This document shows positions 53,907 through 62,467 of a stretch of DNA of 64,000 nucleotides, one piece after another. The position numbers and the translations under genes are program-made. Below the pieces are notes generated by a model. It was not told the DNA's origin. It saw only the letters and a program-made list of their open reading frames with translations, and searched no databases. Source of the DNA: Candidimonas humi (GTDB taxonomy: Bacteria; Pseudomonadota; Gammaproteobacteria; Burkholderiales; Burkholderiaceae_B). Each line of letters starts with the position of its first letter. Position 1 is the stretch's first letter. The stretch is taken from positions 62,001 to 126,000 of the forward strand of contig NZ_JAHTBN010000001.1 of assembly GCF_019166065.1 (NCBI RefSeq), read 5' to 3'.

Positions 53907-54848
53907 ATGAAATTCGTCTCCGAATCCGAGTCCGCCTCCATTGTCGACCACGCATTGGCCTACGAGGCCGTGCGCCAGGCATTCATTGCGGCCGTCGATC
54001 CCGGCAGCCGTGTTTTTCCTGCCGTCATCGCCCACGGATCCGACAGGGCCAACCGGTTTTCCCTGAAGGCGGGCGTTACGTCGGCGTTGGCAGGCGTAAA
54101 AATGGGCTTTAATTGGCCTGCGAATAAACTGCGTTCGATGCCAAGCCACAATTCGATCATCGTCATTCTCGATCAGGAAGTGGGCAAGATCGAGGCGGTC
54201 ATTGAAGCCGGTGTGGCGAATGCCTATCGAACCAGCGCCGCCAATGCCGTGGCTACCGATGTTCTGGCCCGCCCCGATGCCCATACCCTGGCAATATTCG
54301 GCGCAGGAAATCAGGCTGGCTACGAGTGTGCGGCGATCGCGCGTATCCGTCCCATCACACAGGTGCTTGTCGTGAACCGGGATGAATCCAGGGGGCAGGC
54401 TTTCGCAGAGCGCCTGCGACGCGACGGCATGAACGCCAGCGTTGTACCGACGCAGCACGCTTGCGAAGTTGCGGACATCATAGTAACTGCGACGGCTTCA
54501 CAGATTCCCTTGTTCGATGCCGGATGGGTGCGCCCAGGCACTCATGTGTCCGCCATGGGCGCCGATTCCAAAGGCAAGCAGGAATTGCCGGTCTCCCTGC
54601 TGCTGCGCAGCCGCTTGTTTTGCGATCTTCCCGAACAGTCCCTGCGCATCGGGGAGTTCCAGCATATTTCCGATGCCGCGTCGGCGGCCGTGCAGTCCGT
54701 GACTGCGATCGGCTCGATACTCATGGGGGCCGCTGCCGGGCGAAACAGTGCGTCAGAAATCACGGTCTTCGACAGTTCGGGGATCGCTCTTCAGGATTTG
54801 TTCATCGGAAGGTGCATTCTCGAGGCGCTTAGGGCGCGAGAGAGTTAG
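53907..54848 (+). CDS. Ornithine cyclodeaminase/mu-crystallin family protein
   Basis: A 313-residue protein with GVKMGFNWPANK, GKIEAVIEAGVANAYRTSAANAVAT and the Rossmann motif FGAGNQAGYECAAIARI. Family members include ornithine cyclodeaminase, alanine dehydrogenase, ketimine reductase and the iminosuccinate reductase BhcD. It ends the dapA-like operon and is convergent with the LacI-type gene. The start at 53907 follows GAGGTAAATCGG. Confidence 0.85.
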   Translation: MKFVSESESASIVDHALAYEAVRQAFIAAVDPGSRVFPAVIAHGSDRANRFSLKAGVTSALAGVKMGFNWPANKLRSMPSHNSIIVILDQEVGKIEAVIEAGVANAYRTSAANAVATDVLARPDAHTLAIFGAGNQAGYECAAIARIRPITQVLVVNRDESRGQAFAERLRRDGMNASVVPTQHACEVADIIVTATASQIPLFDAGWVRPGTHVSAMGADSKGKQELPVSLLLRSRLFCDLPEQSLRIGEFQHISDAASAAVQSVTAIGSILMGAAAGRNSASEITVFDSSGIALQDLFIGRCILEALRARES

Positions 54849-54941
54849 GCGGCTTGTGGAGGGCTGCCCTCGCACAGAGGAAGGCGGGGCGGGCAAGGGC
54901 TGCCGGGCGCAGCTTGGCTGGCAGCGTGGAAGCCTGCCCGC

Positions 54942-55988
54942 TCAGCCACTGTCGCGTTCGATGATGGAAAAACCCAGGTCTACGACAGGCTCGGCCACCG
55001 GCTTGCCGGCGAGCTTTTCCATCAGCATGTCGGCCGATCGGCGGCCGATTTCCACGCTGTCGATTTGCACTGTCGTCAGTGCAGGGTCGATGTCCACCGC
55101 GAAGTCCAGGTCGCCGAAGCCGAGTACCGCGACGTCTTCGGGTACGCGCAGGCCGCGCTGCTTGAGCTCGGTGATGGCGCCCAGCGCTACCAAGTCCGAT
55201 GCGCAGAAGATGACGTCGAGTTTCGGGTGCAGCGCCAGCAATTCGGCCGTGCCTGCGCGTCCGTGGCGCAGGCGCGTGGGTGCATCGATTTGCGCCGCGG
55301 GTATCCCGGTGTGCCCATGCCGGGCAGCAGCCTTGGCAAAGCCGCGGGCCCGCAGGGCGCTGCGCGGTTCCGAGGCGACGATCATCGCCGCTTGCCGATA
55401 GCCCTTGCGGTGAACGTAGTTCGCCATTGCCGCCCCCGCGGCTTCGTGGGAAAAACCGACCAGCATGTCCACGGGCGTGCGCGTCTTGTCCCAGGCTTCT
55501 ACTACCGGTATGCCGATGGCCTGCAGCCGCCTGCGCATCGGGGCGGAGCGGATGGCGCCCATCAGCACGATGCCATCGACGCGGCGGCTCACGACGGCAT
55601 CGATAAGCGCATTCTCGGTGTCCTGTTGGTAGCCGCGCTGGCCCAGCATGACTTGATAGCCCGCCGCCGCCAGGGTCTCCGTCAGCGATTGCACGGCCAG
55701 CATGAAGGATGAGCCTGAAGAAATGGTGGGGACCAGGCAGGCGATGACCCGGCTGCGCGATGATTTCAGGCCGCCTGCAAGCAGGTTGGGCACATAGCCG
55801 GTCTGGCTGACGGCCTGCTGGACCTTGAGCCGGGTCCGCTCGGCGACAATCGTGGGGTTGCCGAGCGCCCGCGATGCGGTAATTGTAGATACGCCGGCCA
55901 CCCTGGCCACATCGGCCAGAGTGGCCTTGCCCGGTGTGGCCGGAATGGGTGGCGATGTACGGGCTGGCTTGGGATCCTTTGCCTGCAT
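54942..55988 (-). CDS. LacI-family transcriptional regulator
   Basis: A 348-residue regulator with an N-terminal extension of about 20 residues, then HTH LADVARVAGVSTITASRALGNP and the hinge NLLAGGLKSSRS, followed by a periplasmic-binding-like ligand domain (FMLAVQSLTETLAAAGYQVMLGQ; DAVVSRRVDGIVLMGA). It lies downstream of the Bug gene on the same strand; with the GntR gene, two regulators flank that receptor. Confidence 0.88.
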   Translation of the reverse strand: MQAKDPKPARTSPPIPATPGKATLADVARVAGVSTITASRALGNPTIVAERTRLKVQQAVSQTGYVPNLLAGGLKSSRSRVIACLVPTISSGSSFMLAVQSLTETLAAAGYQVMLGQRGYQQDTENALIDAVVSRRVDGIVLMGAIRSAPMRRRLQAIGIPVVEAWDKTRTPVDMLVGFSHEAAGAAMANYVHRKGYRQAAMIVASEPRSALRARGFAKAAARHGHTGIPAAQIDAPTRLRHGRAGTAELLALHPKLDVIFCASDLVALGAITELKQRGLRVPEDVAVLGFGDLDFAVDIDPALTTVQIDSVEIGRRSADMLMEKLAGKPVAEPVVDLGFSIIERDSG

Positions 55989-56165
55989 CGGTGCTTGTTA
56001 TGAGTGTGGCGTATGTGCCGCCGAGGCCTCGGGTGTGCGGGGAACAGGCTCTTGTATGGCTCTCGCCTTATCCGCTTTCCGCAAGCGCCGCGCCAAAGGA
56101 GGTCGGACGGCAAACGTAGGCCGATAGCATAGCAGATTGCATCCTGCCGGCGACCGGCCGAGTCG

Positions 56166-57140
56166 CTAGTTCAGGTGGATTCCGGCGTCCTTTACGACCT
56201 TGGCCCAACGCGCGGTTTCTGAATGCTGCCATGCATCGGCGTCTTGCCACGAGTTTGCCACGACCTCATAGCCCTGTTTTTCCAGGACAGCCTTGGATTT
56301 CGGAGCGACCAGCGCGGTGCGCAGCGCTTTCGACAGCCGTTCGACGACAGGGGTCGGGGTGGCCTTGGGCACAGCGATGCTTTGCCACGAATAGACCACC
56401 ATGTCGGATATGCCGGCTTCCTGCATGGTCGGCACATCGGGGATAGATGCGATGCGATGTTCGCTGGTGACAGCCAATGCGCGCAACTGGCCGGCCCGGA
56501 TGTACGGGAGGACCGCGCCCAGGTTCATGAACATGACTTTGATCTGGCCGCTCAGCGTGTCCGAAATGGCGGCGCCTCCGCCGCGGTAGGGCACGTCGAC
56601 GCCGGGGCTGTGGGTGCGTAGCCGGAACAGGGCCGCGGACAATTGCTCGGAAGCGCCCATGCCGGAGCAGGCGTAGGACATGCTTTCGGGGTGCTGTTTG
56701 GCATAAGCCAATAAGCCGGCTACGTCGTGCACGTCCAGCTTGGGATTGACCACCAGGACGTTGGGTGTGCGCACTGCTTCGGTCAGGTAGCGGAAATCGC
56801 GCGTGGGGTCATAGGCCAGTTTTTTGTAGATCGAGGGATTGATGGCGTAGGTGCCTATCGAGCCGACCATCATGGTGTAGCCGTCGGGCTTTGCACGCTT
56901 GAGTTCGGCGGCGCCGATGCCGCCATTGGCGCCCGGCTTGTTTTCGATGATAACGGTTTGCCCCAATTCTTGTGTCAGCGCGGGCTGGATGGCGCGCGCC
57001 GTGATGTCCGACGAGCCGCCAGGTACAAAGGGCACGATCAGGTTCAGGGGTCTATTGGGGAAGGTGGCGGTGTAACCCGCGCAGCTCCAAAGTATTGTTG
57101 CCATCGCGCAGCTGCGGCTCAATCTGCGAGACCAATTCAT
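56166..57140 (-). CDS. Bug/TctC-family periplasmic solute receptor
   Basis: A 324-residue receptor starting MNWSRRLSRSCAMATILW. Hallmarks: FPNRPLNLIVPFVPGGSSDITAR, VIIENKPGANGGIG, KPDGYT, LAYDPTRDFRYL, VPYRGGGA. GAGAGGAG precedes the ATG at 57140. A 38-base palindrome lies about 80-120 bases upstream, indicating tight control. Gene order on this strand is GntR, Bug, LacI. Confidence 0.86.
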   Translation of the reverse strand: MNWSRRLSRSCAMATILWSCAGYTATFPNRPLNLIVPFVPGGSSDITARAIQPALTQELGQTVIIENKPGANGGIGAAELKRAKPDGYTMMVGSIGTYAINPSIYKKLAYDPTRDFRYLTEAVRTPNVLVVNPKLDVHDVAGLLAYAKQHPESMSYACSGMGASEQLSAALFRLRTHSPGVDVPYRGGGAAISDTLSGQIKVMFMNLGAVLPYIRAGQLRALAVTSEHRIASIPDVPTMQEAGISDMVVYSWQSIAVPKATPTPVVERLSKALRTALVAPKSKAVLEKQGYEVVANSWQDADAWQHSETARWAKVVKDAGIHLN

Positions 57141-57220
57141 GGTTTTCTCCTCTCTGATAGGTGGGATGGGCTTCGCCCTTGTCATGCTGAAAGCCTATGT
57201 TCGGGGCTTGAAGCCGTCAT

Positions 57221-57258
57221 ATGACAACGATGTCATTTTTAAATGATATCGTTGTCAT
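57221..57258. promoter_or_regulatory. 38-base near-perfect palindrome upstream of the Bug gene
   Basis: ATGACAACGATGTCATTT (57221-57238), TT, then AAATGATATCGTTGTCAT (57241-57258): 17 of 18 positions are complementary. Each arm also contains a smaller palindrome (TGACA-N4-TGTCA; TGATA-N4-TGTCA), and GTCATATGAC at 57217-57226 adds another, so this looks like an array of repressor sites rather than a terminator. Confidence 0.6.
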
Positions 57259-57372
57259 AAACGCCTTGCAAGAACTTCTCGATAGATCCGATGCATGTAC
57301 GGGCATAGCGATGCTTGGCTGCCAGACATGGTGGCGGCCATGCACGGCAGACCGGAAGTGTGTGGGCGAGGG

Positions 57373-58128
57373 CTATTTGCTCTCGGGGCTGCCCCAGCGA
57401 GGCGCGGCCTCGTTGGCCAACCCCTGGCTGCGTTGCAGGGCGCTGAGCATGCGCGCCAGCGCCCCCTGCAAATGGGTGCGTATGGCGGCTTCGGCGCGCT
57501 TGCCGTCGCGCTTGGCGTAGGCGGCGAGAATCTCGGCGTGTTCGTTGACGGCATCGTCCGAGCCTATCGTGCCGGCGTCGCGAAACAAGGACATGCGTGC
57601 TCCCGCGAGCACGGCATGCATGGACTTGTAGCTTGCCGACAGGACTTCGTTGCGCGCGCTGTCGACTATGGTCTGGTGGAACTGGCTGTCCAGGGCGGTG
57701 TATTCGCGGTATTCGCGAAAACGCGTCCCCAGCTTGCGCATGGAGCGCATGGATTTTTCGATCTTTTCCAGGGCGGCTCGCACGTCGGGTGCCCCTGCGG
57801 CCGCGCCGACATTGGCGCAATAGCCTTCGGTAACTGCGCGATATTCCATCAGGTCGCGCAGGAATTGCGGTGTCGGGCTGGGCGTGACCGAATAGCCGGT
57901 ATTGGTGGCCGATACCACCAGGCGTTCGGCCTCCAGCCGCGCCAATGCTTCGCGTATGGGCGAAGAGCTGACACTCAATTGGCGCGACAGTGCATCGATG
58001 TTCAGGCGTGCGCCGGGCTCCAGCCGTTGATCCAGGATTTGTTCCTTGATCGCCGCATAGGCGCGCTCGGTCAGTGAGACCTTCTTGGGTGAAGTGCCGG
58101 ACGGCTGCGGGCGGGAAGTGGTGCTCAT
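57373..58128 (-). CDS. GntR-family (FCD) transcriptional regulator
   Basis: A 251-residue regulator: wHTH LTERAYAAIKEQIL to LSRQLSVSSSPIREALARLEAERLV, then the FCD domain (FLRDLMEYRAVTEGYCAN; YTALDSQFHQTIVDSARNEVL, with metal-type His). It is divergent from the Ldh2/enolase-family operon and upstream of a Bug gene on its own strand. Operators on both sides (57221 and 58187) are candidate sites. Confidence 0.87.
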   Translation of the reverse strand: MSTTSRPQPSGTSPKKVSLTERAYAAIKEQILDQRLEPGARLNIDALSRQLSVSSSPIREALARLEAERLVVSATNTGYSVTPSPTPQFLRDLMEYRAVTEGYCANVGAAAGAPDVRAALEKIEKSMRSMRKLGTRFREYREYTALDSQFHQTIVDSARNEVLSASYKSMHAVLAGARMSLFRDAGTIGSDDAVNEHAEILAAYAKRDGKRAEAAIRTHLQGALARMLSALQRSQGLANEAAPRWGSPESK

Positions 58129-58186
58129 GTCGATGGCCTATAGCGCCGTGGATATTGTCTCGAATGCGAATTTTAGCAACAGAATA

Positions 58187-58240
58187 TCATCCACGATATA
58201 AAATAAATCGTGCATGATTTATTGACACAACGTGCACGAA
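58187..58240. promoter_or_regulatory. Three tandem operator-like sites (CGTGSAYGA)
   Basis: Site A TCATCCACGAT (58187-58197, reverse complement ATCGTGGATGA), site B ATCGTGCATGA (58207-58217) and site C ACGTGCACGAA (58230-58240) share a core CGTGSAYGA and are spaced 20-22 bases apart, two turns each. A and B form an inverted repeat with a 9-base spacer. Site C lies between the -35 and -10 of the promoter below. Likely bound by the divergent GntR regulator. Confidence 0.6.
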
Positions 58241-58251
58241 GAACCTAGAAT
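58222..58251 (+). promoter_or_regulatory. Sigma-70 promoter for the Ldh2/enolase-family operon
   Basis: Perfect -35 TTGACA (58222-58227), 18-base spacer and -10 TAGAAT (58246-58251, 5 of 6). The spacer contains the palindrome CGTGCACG, so a bound regulator would exclude polymerase. The first gene starts 39 bases after the -10. Confidence 0.75.
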
Positions 58252-58290
58252 CCATCCTGTCCCGAATCGAATCAGGCATCAGCCCCGACC

Positions 58291-59376
58291 ATGACCTGCG
58301 GCACAGAACAAGATTTGCGTATTCCGGCCACTGCCTTGAGCGCCTACGCGGCCGAATTGTTGCGGCGCGCCGGCATGACAGCCCAACAGGCGGCGGCCGT
58401 CGCCGGGCGTCTGGTGGAGAGCGATCTGCTGGGGCATCGCACGCACGGTGTGGCCATGCTGCCCACGTATCTTGAGCGTCTCGCCGACGGCCGCATCCGG
58501 ACCGCCGGCAGCATAGACGTGCTCAATGACGACGGCGCCAATTTCACCTGGCAGGCCAATCGCCTGCCTGGGGCCTGGGTGGTGGACCGCGCCGTATCGC
58601 AGGCGATTGAGCGCAGCCGCAATCATGCAGTGGTGACGGCCAGCATCGCGGAATGCACGCACATCGGGGCCCTGCAAGCCTATTTCGACGAAATCGCGGA
58701 ATGCAAGTTGATGGCGCTGATGATGGTCACCGATCCCGGCGTTGCTTCTGTCGCTCCTTTCGGAGGCGCCGACCCGGTATTGACCAGCAATCCGCTGGGC
58801 GCCTGCATTCCTACTCACGGCCAGCCCATATTGATCGATCAATCGACTTCGGTCACCAGCAATGCATCCGTGAGGCAATACGAGCTTGCCGGCAAGAAGC
58901 TGCCTGGCAAGTGGCTGCTGGATTGCGAAGGCGTGGCGACCGATGATCCCGGGGCGCTGGCTGGAGAGCCTCCCGGCACCATCATGCCCATAGGCGGAGA
59001 AGACTTCGGCTACAAGGGCTTTGCGTTCGGCCTCCTGGTCGAGACTTTCGCATTGGCCCTCTGCGGGTTCGGCCGCAGCCAGCCGCGCGTGCGCGGCGGC
59101 CAGGGGGTGTTCCTGCAGTTGCTGGATCCGGATCGTTTCTGCGGGCGCCAACGCTTTCTGGACGAGACCACGGCGCTGGCTCGGCAGTGCAAGGCCAGCC
59201 GGCCCGCGCGCGGCAGCGATGGCGTACGGCTGCCCGGAGAGCGCGCCTTGATGCTGAAACACGAGCAACAGATCTCGGGGGTTGCTTTGTCGGCGGCCAG
59301 AGTGCGTCAGGTCGACGATTGGGCCGAGCGCCTGTCGGCCCCCCATTTGGCCAGCCTGGCCTGTACTCGAACTTGA
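58291..59376 (+). CDS. Ldh2-family malate/L-lactate-type dehydrogenase
   Basis: A 361-residue NAD(P)-dependent dehydrogenase of the YlbC/YiaK/MDH type: AAVAGRLVESDLLGHRTHGVAMLP, the CTHIGALQAYFDEIAE catalytic-His region, VAPFGGADPVLTSNPLG, and GFGRSQPRVRGGQGVFLQLLDP. It oxidises a 2-hydroxy acid or reduces a 2-keto acid. It is first in an operon with an enolase-superfamily gene, suggesting a sugar-acid pathway. Confidence 0.86.
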   Translation: MTCGTEQDLRIPATALSAYAAELLRRAGMTAQQAAAVAGRLVESDLLGHRTHGVAMLPTYLERLADGRIRTAGSIDVLNDDGANFTWQANRLPGAWVVDRAVSQAIERSRNHAVVTASIAECTHIGALQAYFDEIAECKLMALMMVTDPGVASVAPFGGADPVLTSNPLGACIPTHGQPILIDQSTSVTSNASVRQYELAGKKLPGKWLLDCEGVATDDPGALAGEPPGTIMPIGGEDFGYKGFAFGLLVETFALALCGFGRSQPRVRGGQGVFLQLLDPDRFCGRQRFLDETTALARQCKASRPARGSDGVRLPGERALMLKHEQQISGVALSAARVRQVDDWAERLSAPHLASLACTRT

Positions 59377-59429
59377 ATGTAGCCCGGCTGCGCATCTCTT
59401 CTACTTCTCACTCATAGGCTTATTTCGCC

Positions 59430-60608
59430 ATGTCTCTTATCGATCGTATCGACATCACGACCTTCAAACTGGAATGCTCCAATTTTGCCAAGGATTATCA
59501 CTATCCTATCTCCGGCTCGCTGGTCTACCAGCCCGGCGTGACCTCGGAGCGCAAAGGGCTGCTGGTCCAGGTGCATACCGAGGACGGCCTGGCCGGCGAG
59601 TTCGCGGACTTCACGCTGACAGGCGCACCCGAGCAGGCTGTGGAAGCAGCCCGTTCCGCCGTCGGCCAGCATTGGCACGAGCGCGAGCTGATCTATCGCA
59701 AGGCTCGCCGCGCTTCCCGCCCGGCGCATAGCTATGGCCTGTCCTTTATCGATGTCGCGCTTTGGGACTTGGCCGGCAAGGCTCACAAGGCGCCGCTCTA
59801 TCAATTGCTGGGCGGCCACCGGACGGAGATCCCGGCTTATTTCTCTTGCCACAATGGCGATCGCAAAGGCAATCTGTCCAGCAAGGAAGATGTCGTGGCT
59901 TTCGCCCGTCCTTTGCTGGAGCTGGGCTTCGGCGGGTTCAAGATGCACAGTTGGCACGAGGGAAACAAATGGGAAGAGGCCGAGAATGTGGCATACATGC
60001 GCAAAGAGCTTGGCGATCGCGTAGAACTGATGCTGGATCCGGCTTGTGTGTTCGATTCCCTGGCGGACGCCGTCTTTGTGGGCAAAGCCTGCGAGGCGGC
60101 CGGCTTCAAGTGGTACGAGGATCCGCTGCGCCCCCTGGGCATCGGCATCTACGCCCACCGCAAGCTGTGCGAGGCCCTGGACATTCCCGTGCTGCAGACC
60201 GAACACGTGGCCGGCCCTGAAGCCAAGGCGGATTTCCTGCTCAATGGCGGCACCGACCTGCTACGCGTGGACGTGCACTACGACCTGGGCGTTACCGGCG
60301 CGCTCAAGACCATACGCTTTGCCGAATCGCTGGGGGTGAACGTGGAGGCCCACGGCCCCAGCCCGGTGCACCGCCACCTGATCGCGGCGATGCAAAACAC
60401 GGCCTGGTACGAGGTGGCGAATATATCTCCGGCCATGGACGACCCTTCGCCTCTTATCTATACCTGCGGCTATAGCGACAACTACCGCTCTATCGGCAAG
60501 AACGGCACTCTCAAGGTTCCGCAACTGCCTGGCGTCGGCGTCGAATACGACCACGACCTCATACAGAAGAACAAGATCGCCACCGTCTCTGTGCGTAACG
60601 AGGGCTGA
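59430..60608 (+). CDS. Mandelate racemase/enolase superfamily protein
   Basis: A 392-residue TIM-barrel enzyme. Capping-domain features: HSYGLSFIDVALWDLAGKAHKAPLYQLLGG. Barrel residues: K-M-H in GGFKMHSWHEG (in place of KxK), metal ligands Asp in MLDPACVF, Glu in WYEDPLRP and Glu in LQTEHVAG, and His in VEAHGPSPVHRH. The KxH form occurs in some acid-sugar dehydratases. It follows the Ldh2-type gene by 53 bases. The substrate is unknown. Confidence 0.84.
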   Translation: MSLIDRIDITTFKLECSNFAKDYHYPISGSLVYQPGVTSERKGLLVQVHTEDGLAGEFADFTLTGAPEQAVEAARSAVGQHWHERELIYRKARRASRPAHSYGLSFIDVALWDLAGKAHKAPLYQLLGGHRTEIPAYFSCHNGDRKGNLSSKEDVVAFARPLLELGFGGFKMHSWHEGNKWEEAENVAYMRKELGDRVELMLDPACVFDSLADAVFVGKACEAAGFKWYEDPLRPLGIGIYAHRKLCEALDIPVLQTEHVAGPEAKADFLLNGGTDLLRVDVHYDLGVTGALKTIRFAESLGVNVEAHGPSPVHRHLIAAMQNTAWYEVANISPAMDDPSPLIYTCGYSDNYRSIGKNGTLKVPQLPGVGVEYDHDLIQKNKIATVSVRNEG

Positions 60609-60831
60609 GCCTCGGGTGCGCATGAGCGCAATGCGCCGTGCCGGGCCTGGCCGGTATTCCCGCCAGCCTGGCAGCGCATTTTCATCAAAGATATGAGATC
60701 GCGCCGCGGTATGTGACATGGCTTGGCGGTTTCATTCTTGACGGGCAAGACTCGGGCGCCGAAGTAGGCGCAGCCGGGATTGATTTGCCCGGGAACTGGA
60801 TATCAACCAACCATAGTTCGAGGAGATCATC

Positions 60832-61941
60832 ATGAGAGACAAGCCTGTCAGCCGTCGTTCCGTCTTGAAAGCGGGGGCTTCCGCCATCGCGCTGCCATTT
60901 TTCGGCCTGTCGCTGCTGGAATCCGACGCGCATGCGGCATCGGGCACCGGCAAGGTGTCGGTGGTAAATGGCATCGCAACCGGGGCCGATGTCGCAGAGG
61001 CCGAAAGAGAAGGGGCACTGACGATATACACGCACGACAATATCGCAGGGATGTCCGGCATATGCGCGGATTTCCAAAAACTGTTCCCGAAGATCGACAC
61101 CAAGTACGTCAGCCTTCAGACCGGCAATCTGTATACCAGGCTGCTTGCGGAACGGCAGGCGTCCCGGTATCTGGCGGACATCGTGCAGTTCTCGGATATC
61201 GGCGTAGCCATGGATTTTCAAAAACGCGGCGGCTACGAGGAATACCATTCCCCGCAGGACAAGAACTACAAGCCGCAGTATTTGAGCGACCCCGCAGGCT
61301 ATTATTTCTGGATAGGCGTGTCGGTTGCGGGGATCGCATACAACAGCAAATTGGTATCGGCCGATGAGGCGCCCCGTGACTGGCCCGATCTGATAAACCC
61401 CAAGTGGAAAGACCGGATCAGTTTCAAGCTGACTTCATCGGGAGACCAGTTCCTCGAGTGGTATATGCTGCGGCAACTCTATGGAGACAAATTCTGGCAG
61501 TCCATTTCGGAATTGAAGATAAAGGGATTCAATTCCTTCGTCCAGCTCTTCGATCGTCTCTCGCGCGGCGACGACTTGATATGCGGGATAGCCGATTGGC
61601 AGGGGTATGAGCCCTATCATCTCAAGAATGCGCCCGTGAATTTCGTCATTCCCAAGAGCGGCGTCACCGCGATCCAGTTTCTTAATGGAATAGCGAGCAA
61701 GGCGCCGCACCCGCAGGCGGCGCGGCTGTTCTCCGACTGGGTGCGTTCCGATGTCGGCCAGGCTTCGTACCAGACCAATCCTCATATGTTCTATCTGTCC
61801 GTGCGAAACAATATGAAGAGGCCGGCCGGCGCGCCGAATCTGGACGAGATCCCGGTGCTCGTGCCGAAAGACGTGCAGAAGTTCGTTGCAAGCAGATCGA
61901 CTTACAACAAGGAATGGAATGCCATGCTGGGCCTTATCTGA
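60832..61941 (+). CDS. Tat-exported ABC-type extracellular solute-binding protein (family 1)
   Basis: A 369-residue binding protein. The N-terminus carries a textbook Tat motif SRRSVLK followed by a hydrophobic stretch and cleavage near SDAHA|AS. The body (GALTIYTHDNIAGMSGICADFQ; IVQFSDIGVAMDFQKRGGY; AGIAYNSKLVS; WPDLINPKWKDRI) resembles the iron/polyamine/2-aminoethylphosphonate-type binding proteins. No permease or ATPase gene is adjacent, so it is an orphan. GAGGAGATCATC precedes the start. Confidence 0.83.
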   Translation: MRDKPVSRRSVLKAGASAIALPFFGLSLLESDAHAASGTGKVSVVNGIATGADVAEAEREGALTIYTHDNIAGMSGICADFQKLFPKIDTKYVSLQTGNLYTRLLAERQASRYLADIVQFSDIGVAMDFQKRGGYEEYHSPQDKNYKPQYLSDPAGYYFWIGVSVAGIAYNSKLVSADEAPRDWPDLINPKWKDRISFKLTSSGDQFLEWYMLRQLYGDKFWQSISELKIKGFNSFVQLFDRLSRGDDLICGIADWQGYEPYHLKNAPVNFVIPKSGVTAIQFLNGIASKAPHPQAARLFSDWVRSDVGQASYQTNPHMFYLSVRNNMKRPAGAPNLDEIPVLVPKDVQKFVASRSTYNKEWNAMLGLI

Positions 61942-62072
61942 GCCCTGCGCGAAGGGGGGTTATGGATCGAGCGCCGAGCCCGTTTGCAAGGATGATGCTT
62001 TGGGCATAGCACAGCGCGATTTGCTCTATGATGCGCATGTATCCGTCGTTTTGCTTGCAAGGAACCCTACGC

Positions 62073-62381
62073 ATGATCCATGTCATCGCCACCATCACCG
62101 CCAAACCAGGCCAGCGCGAGGCTGTGCTGGCCCTGTTCAAGAAGAATGTCCCTGCCGTGCTGGCCGAAAAAGGCTGCATCAGCTACGAGGCGGTAATCGA
62201 TGTGCCGGGGTTCGGCGGTCCGCAGACAGACCTGGGTCCGGATACTTTTGCAGTGGTCGAGCGCTGGGAAAGCCCCGAGGCGCTGAAGGCCCACGCGGCT
62301 TCTCCGCACATGGCCGAATATGGGCGCAACACCAAAGAAATGCTGGCGCGGCGGGTGATCAACGTGCTGCAGGCCTGCTAG
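62073..62381 (+). CDS. Antibiotic-biosynthesis-monooxygenase (ABM) domain protein, YgiN-like
   Basis: A 102-residue ferredoxin-like protein: MIHVIATITAKPGQREAVLALF, CISYEAVID and the ERWESPEALKAHAASPHMAEY block conserved in quinol monooxygenase YgiN-type proteins. It probably acts as a dimer on quinols or other aromatics. An in-frame ATG at 62028 would add residues not seen in the family. Confidence 0.82.
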   Translation: MIHVIATITAKPGQREAVLALFKKNVPAVLAEKGCISYEAVIDVPGFGGPQTDLGPDTFAVVERWESPEALKAHAASPHMAEYGRNTKEMLARRVINVLQAC

Positions 62382-62467
62382 AAGCCCCAGTCAGCCAGTC
62401 CGCCAGCCGGCGCCCCCAGGCCGCAACGCGTCCGCACCGGTAGGTACGGGCGCCCGGCGGCAGAGCG

